Program-made: the position numbers and the translations under genes | Assembly: GCA_959600835.1 (NCBI GenBank) | Contig: CAUGNQ010000026.1 | Span: forward strand, 1-25,854 | Source: an uncultured Collinsella sp. | GTDB lineage: Bacteria; Actinomycetota; Coriobacteriia; Coriobacteriales; Coriobacteriaceae | Reading direction: 5' to 3' | Length of the DNA: 25,854 nt | Notes under the pieces: model-generated | Told to the model about the DNA's origin: nothing | Databases searched by the model: none | What the model saw: only the letters and a program-made list of their open reading frames with translations | Part shown: piece after piece, positions 7,186 to 14,803 of the stretch | Numbering within the stretch: position 1 is the first letter of the stretch | Layout of the letters: every line of letters begins with the position of its first letter

Positions 7186-7884
7186 TTAGGCTGCGCTGGT
7201 TTCTTTGTATTCGAAGACTGGCTCTAGGAGGTCTTCGATGTTGCAGTGTAGGACTCTCGCCATATCCCTTACGGTCGTTACTGACGCTTCGTTGATGTTT
7301 CTCTGGCGCTGTTCGTACATTTGGATTGAGCGAAGTGATACGCCCGATTCGTATGCCAGGTCTTGTTGGGTTCTCTTGAGCCGCTTTCTTGCTAGCGCCA
7401 GTTTGGTTTGACGAGGTGTTTTCTTCGCCATGTCGCAAATTAGACGCGCCACGCGTTCCTCCGAGGCTTCGTGCCAGGGATAGTACAAACTGCGCAGCAC
7501 ATCAAACGAAGCGACATGCAGCAGGTCTTCAAAAGACTCTCCCAGGCGCCACTGTAGATACGCCAATATCCAGCCCGTCCAGTATTCCGGTGTTTTCGCA
7601 AATCGATAGGTACGACCCGGCATTGACCCTGCTTGGTAACCAGATCTTTCGGCAATAAGCGCGAATAGCTCAACGCCCGATTTTCCCGATACGACCCATG
7701 CGTTCCCACGTTCAAACTCACGAGCCATGCCACTCAGGCAAAAGAGTTTAGCGACTTCGGATCCTTCTGCTCCATAGTCGTTTACAGCATAGTCAAAGCA
7801 GTCGCCGAGGTTGTTCATTGCGTCCTCAAGGTAGTAGATGGGATATGTCCTACTCGGTCCACAATCCATTAACTCCTGGATCAT
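7186..7884 (-). CDS. Solitary regulator with C-terminal XRE-type HTH
   Basis: 232 residues. The C-terminal part (about residues 155-220) is a helix-turn-helix: LALARKRLKRTQQDLAYESG, then VSLRSIQMYEQRQRNINEAS, followed by a dimerisation-like helix. The N-terminal ~150 residues form a compact alpha-helical domain (AREFERGNAWVVSGKSGVEL, YWTGWILAYLQWRLGESFED). I do not recognise it as an enzyme. Proteins of this general type are, as I recall, often found beside toxin-like genes in gut anaerobes, but no partner toxin is adjacent here. Start: ATG at 7884 with GGAGGG 8 bases upstream; the ATG at 7869 has a site that is too close. It is likely acquired with the neighbouring AT-rich genes. Confidence 0.75.
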   Translation of the reverse strand: MIQELMDCGPSRTYPIYYLEDAMNNLGDCFDYAVNDYGAEGSEVAKLFCLSGMAREFERGNAWVVSGKSGVELFALIAERSGYQAGSMPGRTYRFAKTPEYWTGWILAYLQWRLGESFEDLLHVASFDVLRSLYYPWHEASEERVARLICDMAKKTPRQTKLALARKRLKRTQQDLAYESGVSLRSIQMYEQRQRNINEASVTTVRDMARVLHCNIEDLLEPVFEYKETSAA

Positions 7885-7950
7885 TTAATCAACCCTCCCT
7901 GCCTTTAAATCCCTGATATAAACAGGAGCCTATGACGGGCTAAAACCTGA

Positions 7951-8541
7951 TTACAGGCATGCCTCGGCGATGCGCTTTTTTAGTTCGTCGATGCCGGTGC
8001 CGGTTTGGGAGCTTGTGATGATCACGTTCTCGGCCGGGACGTTGAGCTGCTTCTTGATGGCCGCTGCCTGGCGGGCCTGCTGGGTGCGGCTGAGCTTGTC
8101 GGCCTTGGTGAGGCAGACGATAAAGTTGAACTCGTTGCCCTGCAGGTAGTCGATCATATCGTGATCGAGCTTGCTGGGGTCATGGCGAATGTCCACCAGC
8201 GACACAACCAGGTTAAAGCTGCGCTCGGAGTCGAGGAAGTCGCCGATGAGCTCGGCCCAACGGTCGCGCTCGGCCTTGGAGCGACGGGCGAAACCGTAAC
8301 CCGGCAGGTCCACGAAATGCACGTCGTCGGCCTCAAAGAAGTTGATGTTGCTCGTCTTGCCCGGCGTGCTGGAAACCTTGACCAGGTTCTTGCGGCCAAA
8401 GAGCTTGTTCATAATCGACGACTTGCCCACGTTGGAGCGGCCGACAAAGCTCACCTCGGGGCAGGTGGACTCGGGAATCTGCGAAACCTTGCCGTAGCTG
8501 GCGACGAACTTGGCAAGCTGATAGTTAATGGAATCGGCCAT
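7951..8541 (-). CDS. engB: Ribosome-biogenesis GTPase EngB (YihA/YsxC)
   Basis: 196-residue GTPase of the TrmE-Era-EngA-YihA class, required for late 50S ribosomal subunit assembly. All GTP motifs are present: G1 GRSNVGKSS (34-42), G2 STPGKT (58-63), G3 DLPGYG (78-83) and G4 TKAD (145-148). The length is typical for the family. The ATG at 8541 has AAGGAG with 5-base spacing; the GTG two codons earlier would overlap that site. It lies 38 bases downstream of mtnN on the same strand, so the two are probably co-transcribed. Confidence 0.95.
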   Translation of the reverse strand: MADSINYQLAKFVASYGKVSQIPESTCPEVSFVGRSNVGKSSIMNKLFGRKNLVKVSSTPGKTSNINFFEADDVHFVDLPGYGFARRSKAERDRWAELIGDFLDSERSFNLVVSLVDIRHDPSKLDHDMIDYLQGNEFNFIVCLTKADKLSRTQQARQAAAIKKQLNVPAENVIITSSQTGTGIDELKKRIAEACL

Positions 8542-8579
8542 GGACACTCCTTGGTCGTAGGTTCTTACAAATAGACGCG

Positions 8580-9320
8580 CTATTGCGCAGCGGCAATGCG
8601 GCGGACGATATCGAGCGTGATGTCACTTGCGACACGTGCGTACTCGAACAGATCGAACTCGCGCTCGCAAATTGCATCGTACGCCTCGTCACAATTATCA
8701 CTGATAGCGCGCAACACCAGGCAATCGACACCATTTTTGGTTGCGACATGGGCAATTGCCGCGCCCTCCATGCCGACACAATCGGCATGCGTCGCCTCGA
8801 TAGCGTCGTTGCGCATGACGGCGCCCGTCACAAAGCGGTTACCCGTGGCAATCGTGCCGACCAGGAACTGCTTGGCGCCCTCGTTCGAAGCGACTGCATT
8901 TGTCGAAGCGTCAACAAACCCACGCTCAGCAAGCACATCGGCGGCAATATCGACCAGCGCAGGCGTCGAGCCAAACTCCTCGAGCCCCGGTGCGGACTCG
9001 GCGATAAGCGCGGTATCGGTATCCAAATAGCGCAGGCGTTTACCAATGACCACGTCGTCGATATGGAGCTTGGGGTTCAAACCGCCCGCAATGCCCGAAA
9101 ACACAACAGCCTGCGGAGCATACTTGCTAATGAGGTGCTGTGTCGCAGCGGCGGCGTTCACCGTGCCCATGCCCGCCGTTGTGGCGACAACTGTCAGGCC
9201 GTCGAGCTCACCGCTCACGACGGTCAAGCCTGCCTCCCGCGCCTCGCAAACGTCACTCAGCTCTTCCTTAATCTGCATGATCTCTTTTTCGAGCGCACCG
9301 ATAATCGCGATGGTAGCCAT
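8580..9320 (-). CDS. mtnN: 5'-methylthioadenosine/S-adenosylhomocysteine nucleosidase
   Basis: Hydrolyses adenine from MTA and SAH, clearing by-products of polyamine synthesis and methylation and feeding the activated methyl cycle. 246 residues in the PNP/UDP phosphorylase fold: IIGALEKE with the catalytic glutamate (about Glu13), the SGIAGGLNP loop (residues 75-83), VGMEGAA with the substrate-binding Met184-Glu185, and RAISDN with the catalytic Asp208. The ATG at 9320 has GGGGAA about 6 bases upstream; a TTG four codons earlier is less likely. It is upstream of engB on the same strand. Confidence 0.95.
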   Translation of the reverse strand: MATIAIIGALEKEIMQIKEELSDVCEAREAGLTVVSGELDGLTVVATTAGMGTVNAAAATQHLISKYAPQAVVFSGIAGGLNPKLHIDDVVIGKRLRYLDTDTALIAESAPGLEEFGSTPALVDIAADVLAERGFVDASTNAVASNEGAKQFLVGTIATGNRFVTGAVMRNDAIEATHADCVGMEGAAIAHVATKNGVDCLVLRAISDNCDEAYDAICEREFDLFEYARVASDITLDIVRRIAAAQ

Positions 9321-9398
9321 ACCATTCCCCAAACCTATACGAAATTCTCAACCAAGGTATGGTACCAGCATTTTGTTTGACCTCGCCAAACGAACACG

Positions 9399-9599
9399 CT
9401 AAGCCAGCGCAGCTCGCGTATCAAACAGAGCCTTTGCAATCGCAGCCGTAACCTCGCTCGAGTGGTCGCTCCACGACATCAATGTCATGATACTCATAAC
9501 ATAGCTATGGCCGTCGACTTCGATCAGTCCGGCATCGCATGTCGAATAGTAACCATCCTCGCTAATCCAGCCCGCCTTGTTGCGCATCTTAAAGGGTAG
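9399..9599 (-). pseudogene. C-terminal remnant of a class A beta-lactamase-like serine hydrolase
   Basis: The last ~66 codons of a reading frame resembling the C-terminal end of class A beta-lactamase-type serine hydrolases: NKAGWI in the place of the KTG strand, then STCDAGLIEVDGHSYVMSIM and a final helix. The catalytic SxxK and SDN parts are missing, and an in-frame TGA closes the frame at 9600-9602, 20 bases from the end of pflA. An internal ATG (9587) could allow a 62-residue peptide but has no good ribosome site (ACCCTTTAAG upstream). The intact parent probably had its 5' part deleted next to pflA. Confidence 0.6.
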
Positions 9600-9618
9600 T
9601 CAATTTGGGACGGGCTTG

Positions 9619-10437
9619 TTAGCCGATGGCCGACCTGAGCTCCGCACGGCGCTTTTTCATGCCGGCCATGACGGCGTTGCGCAGCTCGGGCATGCGCGCG
9701 GTATCCATCTGGGGCACGCCCTCGAGCTTATAGGGAATACCCAGTTGCTCGTACTTGACGACACCCATCGTGTGATACGGCAGCATCTCCAAACCCACCA
9801 CGTTGTGCCATGGAGCGATCAGACGACCGAGCTTCTCGCATTCCTCCACCGTATCGGTGATACCCGGCACTACCACGTGGCGAATAACAACCTTAATCTT
9901 GCGACGCGCAAGCTCATCGCCAAACGCCAGGATGCGCGCAGGATCGCAACCGGTTAGCTTTTTATGCTCAGCCGGATCGGCGTGTTTAATGTCGAGCAGC
10001 ACCATATCAGTCTCGTTGAGCACAGCATCGAACTTCTCGGGGTGGTTGGGGTCAAACGCATATCCGCAGCTGTCAAGGCAGGTATGCACGCGACCATCGG
10101 GGTTGTTATGCATGGCACGGAACAGGTCGGCCAAAAACTCGGGCTGCAGGAGCGGCTCGCCACCCGAAACCGTAATTCCGCCGCTGCGGTAAAACTCATG
10201 GTTGCTCTGGAACTCGTCCATCAGGTGCTCGACGGTCACCATGGTACCGCCGTTAACCGACCAGGTATCGGGGTTGTGGCAATACGCACAGCGCATGGGG
10301 CAGCCCTGAACAAACACCACAAAGCGGATGCCGGGTCCGTCGACCGTTCCCATCGTTTCAATCGAATGTACGCGGCCCAGGGCAAACGCAGAGTCCTCGG
10401 GACGAGCATCCACACCCTCAAGCGTCATCTCAGCCAT
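9619..10437 (-). CDS. pflA: Pyruvate formate-lyase activating enzyme (radical SAM)
   Basis: Uses S-adenosylmethionine and a [4Fe-4S] cluster to place a glycyl radical on pyruvate formate-lyase under anaerobic conditions. 272 residues, slightly longer than E. coli PflA because of an N-terminal extension. The radical-SAM cluster motif is CPMRCAYC (Cys46, Cys50, Cys53), preceded by TVDGPGIRFVVFVQGC; GGITVSGGEPLLQ is the SAM-binding GGE motif, and LLDIKH and the C-terminal LGMxPYH-like LEMLPYHTMG follow. It is not beside pflB here: its target, the 83-residue radical-domain protein, is about 7 kb away. The ATG at 10437 is taken, with GCGGGA close upstream; ATG at 10428 is possible. Confidence 0.93.
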   Translation of the reverse strand: MAEMTLEGVDARPEDSAFALGRVHSIETMGTVDGPGIRFVVFVQGCPMRCAYCHNPDTWSVNGGTMVTVEHLMDEFQSNHEFYRSGGITVSGGEPLLQPEFLADLFRAMHNNPDGRVHTCLDSCGYAFDPNHPEKFDAVLNETDMVLLDIKHADPAEHKKLTGCDPARILAFGDELARRKIKVVIRHVVVPGITDTVEECEKLGRLIAPWHNVVGLEMLPYHTMGVVKYEQLGIPYKLEGVPQMDTARMPELRNAVMAGMKKRRAELRSAIG

Positions 10438-10583
10438 TCCCGCAACCTTGCCTCTCTTTGGTTTTAGTTACATAAATATCAGAGCCATTCTAGCCCATAC
10501 GCTTGCGTTTAAACGTCTCGGGCCAGAGTGGCATGCTTTAATCTGCCCCCTACCGCCATGGCAGGGACTTATATCGATCATAT

Positions 10584-10628
10584 GGCTGCCGAGCACTCGC
10601 AAAAGCGAGAAAATGTTCGTCTGCAGCC
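10584..10628 (-). terminator. Stem-loop just after degV, possible terminator
   Basis: Immediately beyond the DegV stop, GGCTGC/GCAGCC (10584-10589 and 10623-10628) encloses CTCGC/GCGAG (10596-10600 and 10605-10609). No T-tract follows, so it may stabilise the 3' end rather than terminate. The remaining gap up to pflA (10438-10583) contains a -10-like TAGAAT on the minus strand (10487-10492) that could serve pflA; its -35 is weak. Confidence 0.35.
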
Positions 10629-10629
10629 T

Positions 10630-11484
10630 TTACGCCTTGAGCGTGAGCACCGCGCCGAAGGCGGTCGGGCCGCAATGGCTCGAGATGACGCCGCCGACCT
10701 GAGTCCAGGTAATGTCCTTAAAGCCCAGGTCGTGCGCATAGACCTCCATGTCGTCGCGCAGCTCCTGGGAAAGGCCTACCGAATACGCCAGGCCAATGTG
10801 CGAGTAGTCAATCTCGCCCTTCGCAACCATGTGGTCAATAAAGGCGCGGGCGCACTTGAGCATAGAGCCGCGGAACTTCTTGGTTGCCACGAACTTGCCG
10901 CCCGTCACCTCAATGCAGGGCTTAATCTTGAGCAGGTGGGCGCCAAGGAATGCCACGTTGGACAGACGACCGCCCGCCTTAAGGAAGGCTAGGTCGGTAG
11001 GAACAAAGCCCAGCAGCACACGGTCCATGACGGAATTCGTAAATGCAAAGATCTCGTCGACGGTGGCATCGGGGTGAGCCTCGATGTATTTGGCGGTCTC
11101 GACGACAACGAGCGACTGGCCCACCGAGACAAAACGCGTGTCCATGGAGAACACGTAGTCGCGCCCCTGGGCCGCAATCTTGGAGGATTGATGCGAGCAG
11201 GTCGTGGCCTCGGAGTACGCAAGATGCAGAATGGTCGCATCGGGCTGCTCGGCATGGATACGGTCGTACACGTGAGCAAAATCCGCAGGCGCGCAGCCGC
11301 TGGTCTTGGGCATTACGCCAAACTCGTTGCAGCGCGAATAAATCTCGAGCGGATCGATCGAGCCGTCCTCGACAGTCTCGTCACCAATCGTGACATGCAT
11401 AGGCACGCGCACGATGCCGTAGCGTTCGCAGAGCTCCGGCGTCACATCCGAACCAGATTCAACCACGATTACGTACTTGCCCAT
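10630..11484 (-). CDS. DegV-family fatty-acid-binding protein
   Basis: 284-residue DegV/FakB-type protein. The family binds a long-chain fatty acid and in Firmicutes presents it to the kinase FakA for membrane lipid synthesis; the specific role here is unproven. Typical marks are the N-terminal VESGSDVTPEL, the KTSGCAPADF loop with the lipid-contacting Ser/Thr, FLKAGGRLSN (the family GRI/GRL segment), and the C-terminal VGGVISSHCGPTAFG. The start at 11484 gives the usual opening MGKYVIV, with a weak GATGGG upstream; ATG at 11490 or GTG at 11493 would add two or three residues. Sits between pflA and the sugar operon. Confidence 0.88.
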   Translation of the reverse strand: MGKYVIVVESGSDVTPELCERYGIVRVPMHVTIGDETVEDGSIDPLEIYSRCNEFGVMPKTSGCAPADFAHVYDRIHAEQPDATILHLAYSEATTCSHQSSKIAAQGRDYVFSMDTRFVSVGQSLVVVETAKYIEAHPDATVDEIFAFTNSVMDRVLLGFVPTDLAFLKAGGRLSNVAFLGAHLLKIKPCIEVTGGKFVATKKFRGSMLKCARAFIDHMVAKGEIDYSHIGLAYSVGLSQELRDDMEVYAHDLGFKDITWTQVGGVISSHCGPTAFGAVLTLKA

Positions 11485-11570
11485 TATCATCACGACCCAT
11501 CTCGACGTTGGCTTTTTAATATGTGACGCACGTCCACCGTCCTGCTACACAACGGCCTCCAAGCGCCAAA

Positions 11571-11609
11571 GAGACGCCGTCCCTTGCACACAACAAAGGA
11601 CAGCGTCTC
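11571..11609. other. Imperfect 12-bp inverted repeat
   Basis: GAGACGCCGTCC (11571-11582) and GGACAGCGTCTC (11598-11609) pair with one mismatch across a 15-base loop, 87 bases upstream of the DegV start. On the minus strand only CTTT follows. It could be a back-up terminator for the sugar operon or part of the degV leader. Confidence 0.45.
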
Positions 11610-11612
11610 CCT

Positions 11613-11647
11613 GGAAAAACTCCGTGCTAATCTGAGATTCTACACGG
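11613..11647 (-). terminator. Rho-independent terminator of the sugar operon
   Basis: On the minus strand CCGTG/CACGG encloses AATC/GATT (11622-11626, 11629-11632, 11636-11639, 11643-11647), followed by AG and TTTTT (11615-11619). It lies 115 bases beyond the stop codon of the second GH32 gene. The stretch 11648-11762 contains AAACGGT twice, resembling half of the LacI-type operators further right, but no clear symmetric site. Confidence 0.6.
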
Positions 11648-11762
11648 TTTATTACTAAGTGTTACTTACTCCGCAAACGGTCGCTATACGCGATAAACGG
11701 TAGTTCGCTGCGGCAACTGCGACACATTCCGCCCAGCAAGTCCAATCGTGCTCCACACACGG

Positions 11763-13211
11763 TTAATGCGCGAGGCGGTAGAAATTCATCGATGCCGCGC
11801 CCTCGGCGTGCAGCTCCATCGCCGGAACCGCCGGCGAATAGGTACGGCTCGTAAGTGCCGTCTCGCCGCCATTTGCAAAAATCTCGACCATCGTAGTGTC
11901 CGAAAGCACGCGCAGGTCGCGAAGCTCGCTGAGCTCAATCGACCTCTGGTCGCGCCCATAGCCTTCGTCACCCATGTCGAGGGTAAGCATCCCGTCTGCA
12001 TAGCGCACAAAGACACCCTTGCGGATTTCGAGCTCGACCATCTTGGCGCCCTCGCAGGAAACCACAAGATCAAACAGGCGGCCCGGCTCCTCAACGGTTT
12101 CACCGCCTATCGCGCGAACGCAGTCACCGCGCATCCTCTCAATCTCGTGCGCCGGCCGCTGGCAGAGCTTACCATCGCGTATGCTCAGCTCTCGCGGCAC
12201 CGTCAACGCGCACTGCCACCCGCGCGCCACCGTCGGGTTTTCTGCCATCGCGTCGGGGCAACCCGACCATCCGATCATCAAACGCCGGCCTGCAGTATCC
12301 TCAAAGGACTGCGGAGCATAGAAATCAAAGCCGGCATCGACCATCGGGGGCATGCCCTGCCCGACGATTTTAAAGCTCGGCGCCTCCCAATCGGCCTCGA
12401 TGGAGAACCACACGCACTGATGCGGATTGCGGTAATGCCAACCATCGGCAGGCACACCCTGCGGACAGCAAACGAGAATAAGCTCGCCATCGAGCTCAAA
12501 CAGATCGGGGCACTCCCACATAAAGCCAAACTTCTCGTCCAACTCAATGCGCGTCGCATAGCTCCAGTCCTCAAGATTGCGCGAGGTATAGACAAGCACG
12601 CACCCGCGATCGTCTTTCGTACGAGCGCCGAGAACCATGTAGTAGATACCGTCGTGTTCAAGGATCTTGGGGTCGCGCACGTGCGTACCGATATCGTCGG
12701 GGTAATCGACCGGCCCAACAGCTATGCGCTTCTCGCCCAATTCGTCGGGATTCTCGGCAACCATATGAATCTGGTTTTGCTCACGGCCCGTCAACACGTA
12801 GTCGTAATCATCGCGGTCAAAATGCTTAACGTTGCCGGTATAGAAGTAGTGAATCTTGCCATCACGTACAAAGGCAGAACCAGAATACGCTCCACTCGAA
12901 TCCAAATCGGAATCGGGGAACAACACGGGGCCGCGATTCTCGTACGTCACAAAATCCTTTGTCGTCAGATGGTTCCAAAGCACTGGACCGCCATGCGCAG
13001 CATCGAACGGATCGTATTGATGATAGATGTGATACGTATCACCAATCTGAACCAAACCGTTGGGGTCGTTGAGCCAGCCAAGCTCAGGCTCCACATGGAA
13101 CAAAAGCCTATCGGGTTCGGACGCGATGCGAGCCGCCGTCTCATCCTGTCCAGCTCGCCACTGCTCATAGTCCGCACGCATCACCTTGTTTTTTTGATTT
13201 AACATCGCCAT
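11763..13211 (-). CDS. scrB: Sucrose-6-phosphate hydrolase, GH32
   Basis: Cytoplasmic beta-fructosidase that would split PTS-imported sucrose-6-phosphate into glucose-6-phosphate and fructose. 482 residues, normal for ScrB/SacA. All three GH32 catalytic blocks are present: WLNDPNG (46-52, nucleophile Asp49), RDPK (179-182, transition-state stabiliser Asp180) and WECPDLF (acid/base Glu233). The C-terminal ~130 residues form the usual beta-sandwich. No signal peptide. The ATG at 13211 has AGAAAG close upstream. It is the last gene of a leftward operon after a GH32 relative and a PTS permease. Confidence 0.9.
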   Translation of the reverse strand: MAMLNQKNKVMRADYEQWRAGQDETAARIASEPDRLLFHVEPELGWLNDPNGLVQIGDTYHIYHQYDPFDAAHGGPVLWNHLTTKDFVTYENRGPVLFPDSDLDSSGAYSGSAFVRDGKIHYFYTGNVKHFDRDDYDYVLTGREQNQIHMVAENPDELGEKRIAVGPVDYPDDIGTHVRDPKILEHDGIYYMVLGARTKDDRGCVLVYTSRNLEDWSYATRIELDEKFGFMWECPDLFELDGELILVCCPQGVPADGWHYRNPHQCVWFSIEADWEAPSFKIVGQGMPPMVDAGFDFYAPQSFEDTAGRRLMIGWSGCPDAMAENPTVARGWQCALTVPRELSIRDGKLCQRPAHEIERMRGDCVRAIGGETVEEPGRLFDLVVSCEGAKMVELEIRKGVFVRYADGMLTLDMGDEGYGRDQRSIELSELRDLRVLSDTTMVEIFANGGETALTSRTYSPAVPAMELHAEGAASMNFYRLAH

Positions 13212-13229
13212 TGACTTTCTCGTCTATAG

Positions 13230-13267
13230 GGAAGGACGCCCGACTCACACGAGCCGAACGCCCTTCC
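13230..13267 (-). other. Stem-loop between PTS gene and scrB
   Basis: As minus-strand RNA, GGAAGGGCG pairs with CGTCCTTCC (9 bp including one G-U) around a 20-base loop. No T-tract follows. It may protect or attenuate the mRNA between the permease and the hydrolase, setting their ratio (inference). Confidence 0.45.
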
Positions 13268-13306
13268 TCAAATGGACTTATCCGCACATTGCACTGAATG
13301 GCTCAA

Positions 13307-14758
13307 CTAGAAGCTGACATCGAAGCCTGCGCCAGCGCCCTCTTCATCGGTGGTCGGCACGCCCTTTGCCTTGTTGTAGGCAAAGATCAAGACGATCGGC
13401 ACGATAAAGGCGATGAGATTGCCAGCCACATACCACACGAGGGTCTCGGGCGTGACGATGAGCAGGCCAAGCACGCCGGTCAGACCCTGACCGATAGCGC
13501 GCACCTCAAAGAGCTTGACGAAGGCACCGCCGCAGCCTGCACCGATGCATGCGCAGATGAACGGAATGATCGAATAGCGCATGTTTGCAGCAAAGATAGC
13601 GGGCTCGGAGATTCCGACCAGCGTCGGGATAAAGGACGACATGCAGATGTTGCGCTCTTTGGAGTGCTTCTTGTGAATGAGGTACATACCGATGGCGCCG
13701 CCGCCCTGGGCGATGATGGAAACCGACCAGATGGCCTGGATGTAGTTGAAGCCAGTCGTGGCAACGAGGTTGGCCTCGATACCCTGGATGAACTGATGCG
13801 TACCGGTAACGACGAGCGGCTGCAGGAACGCGGCGAAGACAAAGGCACCAAAGACACCCATCCTGTTGTACAGGATATCGATTACGCCGGCGAGGACGTC
13901 ACCGATCAGGTTGCCGAGCGGGCCGAACACGGTGAACAGGGCAACGTTAGCAAGAATCAGGGTAACGGTCGGGACAAAGACGAACGAAACGACCTCGGGG
14001 ATGTACTTCTGGGCAATCTTCTCGACCTTGGCCATAAACCAGGCAGTCAGGATTGCGGGGAACACACCGCCCTGGAAAGCAACCATGGGAATGGATAGCG
14101 GACCGAAGTTCCAATACTCAGCACCCGTCGGGTCCATAACGAACGTGTTGCGGTTCATAAGGCTCGGGTGAACCATGACGATACCGACGAGGATGCCCAG
14201 GATCGGGTTACCGCCAAAACGCTTGATCGCGCTGTACATAACCAGGACAGGCAGGTAGTCGAACGTGGTGGCGATAATGGCAAAGAAGCTTGCGAGGTTC
14301 TTGAGGAACTCGCTGTGATCGGCGAGGCTGCCCTCCATGCCAAAGAGGCCGTTGGCAACGATCAGCGACTTAAGGCCGATGATGATAGCAGCGCCGACGA
14401 AAGCGGGAATGATGGGGATAAAGATGTCCGAAAATACCTTGAGGACCGAGAAGAACTTGCCCTTCTTGTCCGCCTCGGCGCCCTTGACCTCGGAAGCGCT
14501 GATCTCCTTAACGCCCGTCAGAGCCATAAACTCATCGTAGACCTTGTTGACGGTACCGGTACCGAAGATGATCATGAGCTGGCCGCTGTTGTACAGCACG
14601 CCCTTGACGCCATCGATGTTCTCGAGCTCGGCCTTGTTGTACTTGCTCGTATCCTTGAGCACCAGACGCAGACGCGTAACGCAATGCGTGGCGCCCTCGA
14701 TGTTCTCCAGACCGCCGACGTTATCGACGACTTGCTGAGACACTGCTTTGTAGTCCAT
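13307..14758 (-). CDS. scrA: PTS EIIBC permease, sucrose type
   Basis: Membrane transporter that imports and phosphorylates a disaccharide using phosphate from the PTS. 483 residues. The N-terminal IIB domain (about 1-85) has the phosphorylated cysteine in THCVTRLRLVLKD (Cys26). The IIC domain follows with about ten hydrophobic segments (FIPIIPAFVGAAIIIGLKSL onward), VTGTHQFIQGIEANLVATTG and the GISEPAIFA substrate motif. There is no fused IIA domain, so a IIA-Glc-type protein must come from elsewhere. Start: ATG at 14758 with GGAG 6 bases upstream; the ATG at 14770 has its site too close. Sucrose specificity is inferred from the two GH32 neighbours; other beta-fructosides are possible. Confidence 0.9.
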   Translation of the reverse strand: MDYKAVSQQVVDNVGGLENIEGATHCVTRLRLVLKDTSKYNKAELENIDGVKGVLYNSGQLMIIFGTGTVNKVYDEFMALTGVKEISASEVKGAEADKKGKFFSVLKVFSDIFIPIIPAFVGAAIIIGLKSLIVANGLFGMEGSLADHSEFLKNLASFFAIIATTFDYLPVLVMYSAIKRFGGNPILGILVGIVMVHPSLMNRNTFVMDPTGAEYWNFGPLSIPMVAFQGGVFPAILTAWFMAKVEKIAQKYIPEVVSFVFVPTVTLILANVALFTVFGPLGNLIGDVLAGVIDILYNRMGVFGAFVFAAFLQPLVVTGTHQFIQGIEANLVATTGFNYIQAIWSVSIIAQGGGAIGMYLIHKKHSKERNICMSSFIPTLVGISEPAIFAANMRYSIIPFICACIGAGCGGAFVKLFEVRAIGQGLTGVLGLLIVTPETLVWYVAGNLIAFIVPIVLIFAYNKAKGVPTTDEEGAGAGFDVSF

Positions 14759-14803
14759 GTTCCTCTCCATTCCTTTACGAAATCATAAGACGTTTTGATG
14801 CCA

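Noticed and set aside
11671..11700. Two AAACGGT repeats as further LacI operators
   Set aside because: Only half of the operator motif matches and symmetry is lacking; the position is downstream of the operon.
11748..13202. 484-codon frame opposite scrB
   Set aside because: Shadow of the GH32 gene: no recognisable motif and a composition driven by the codon bias of the opposite strand.
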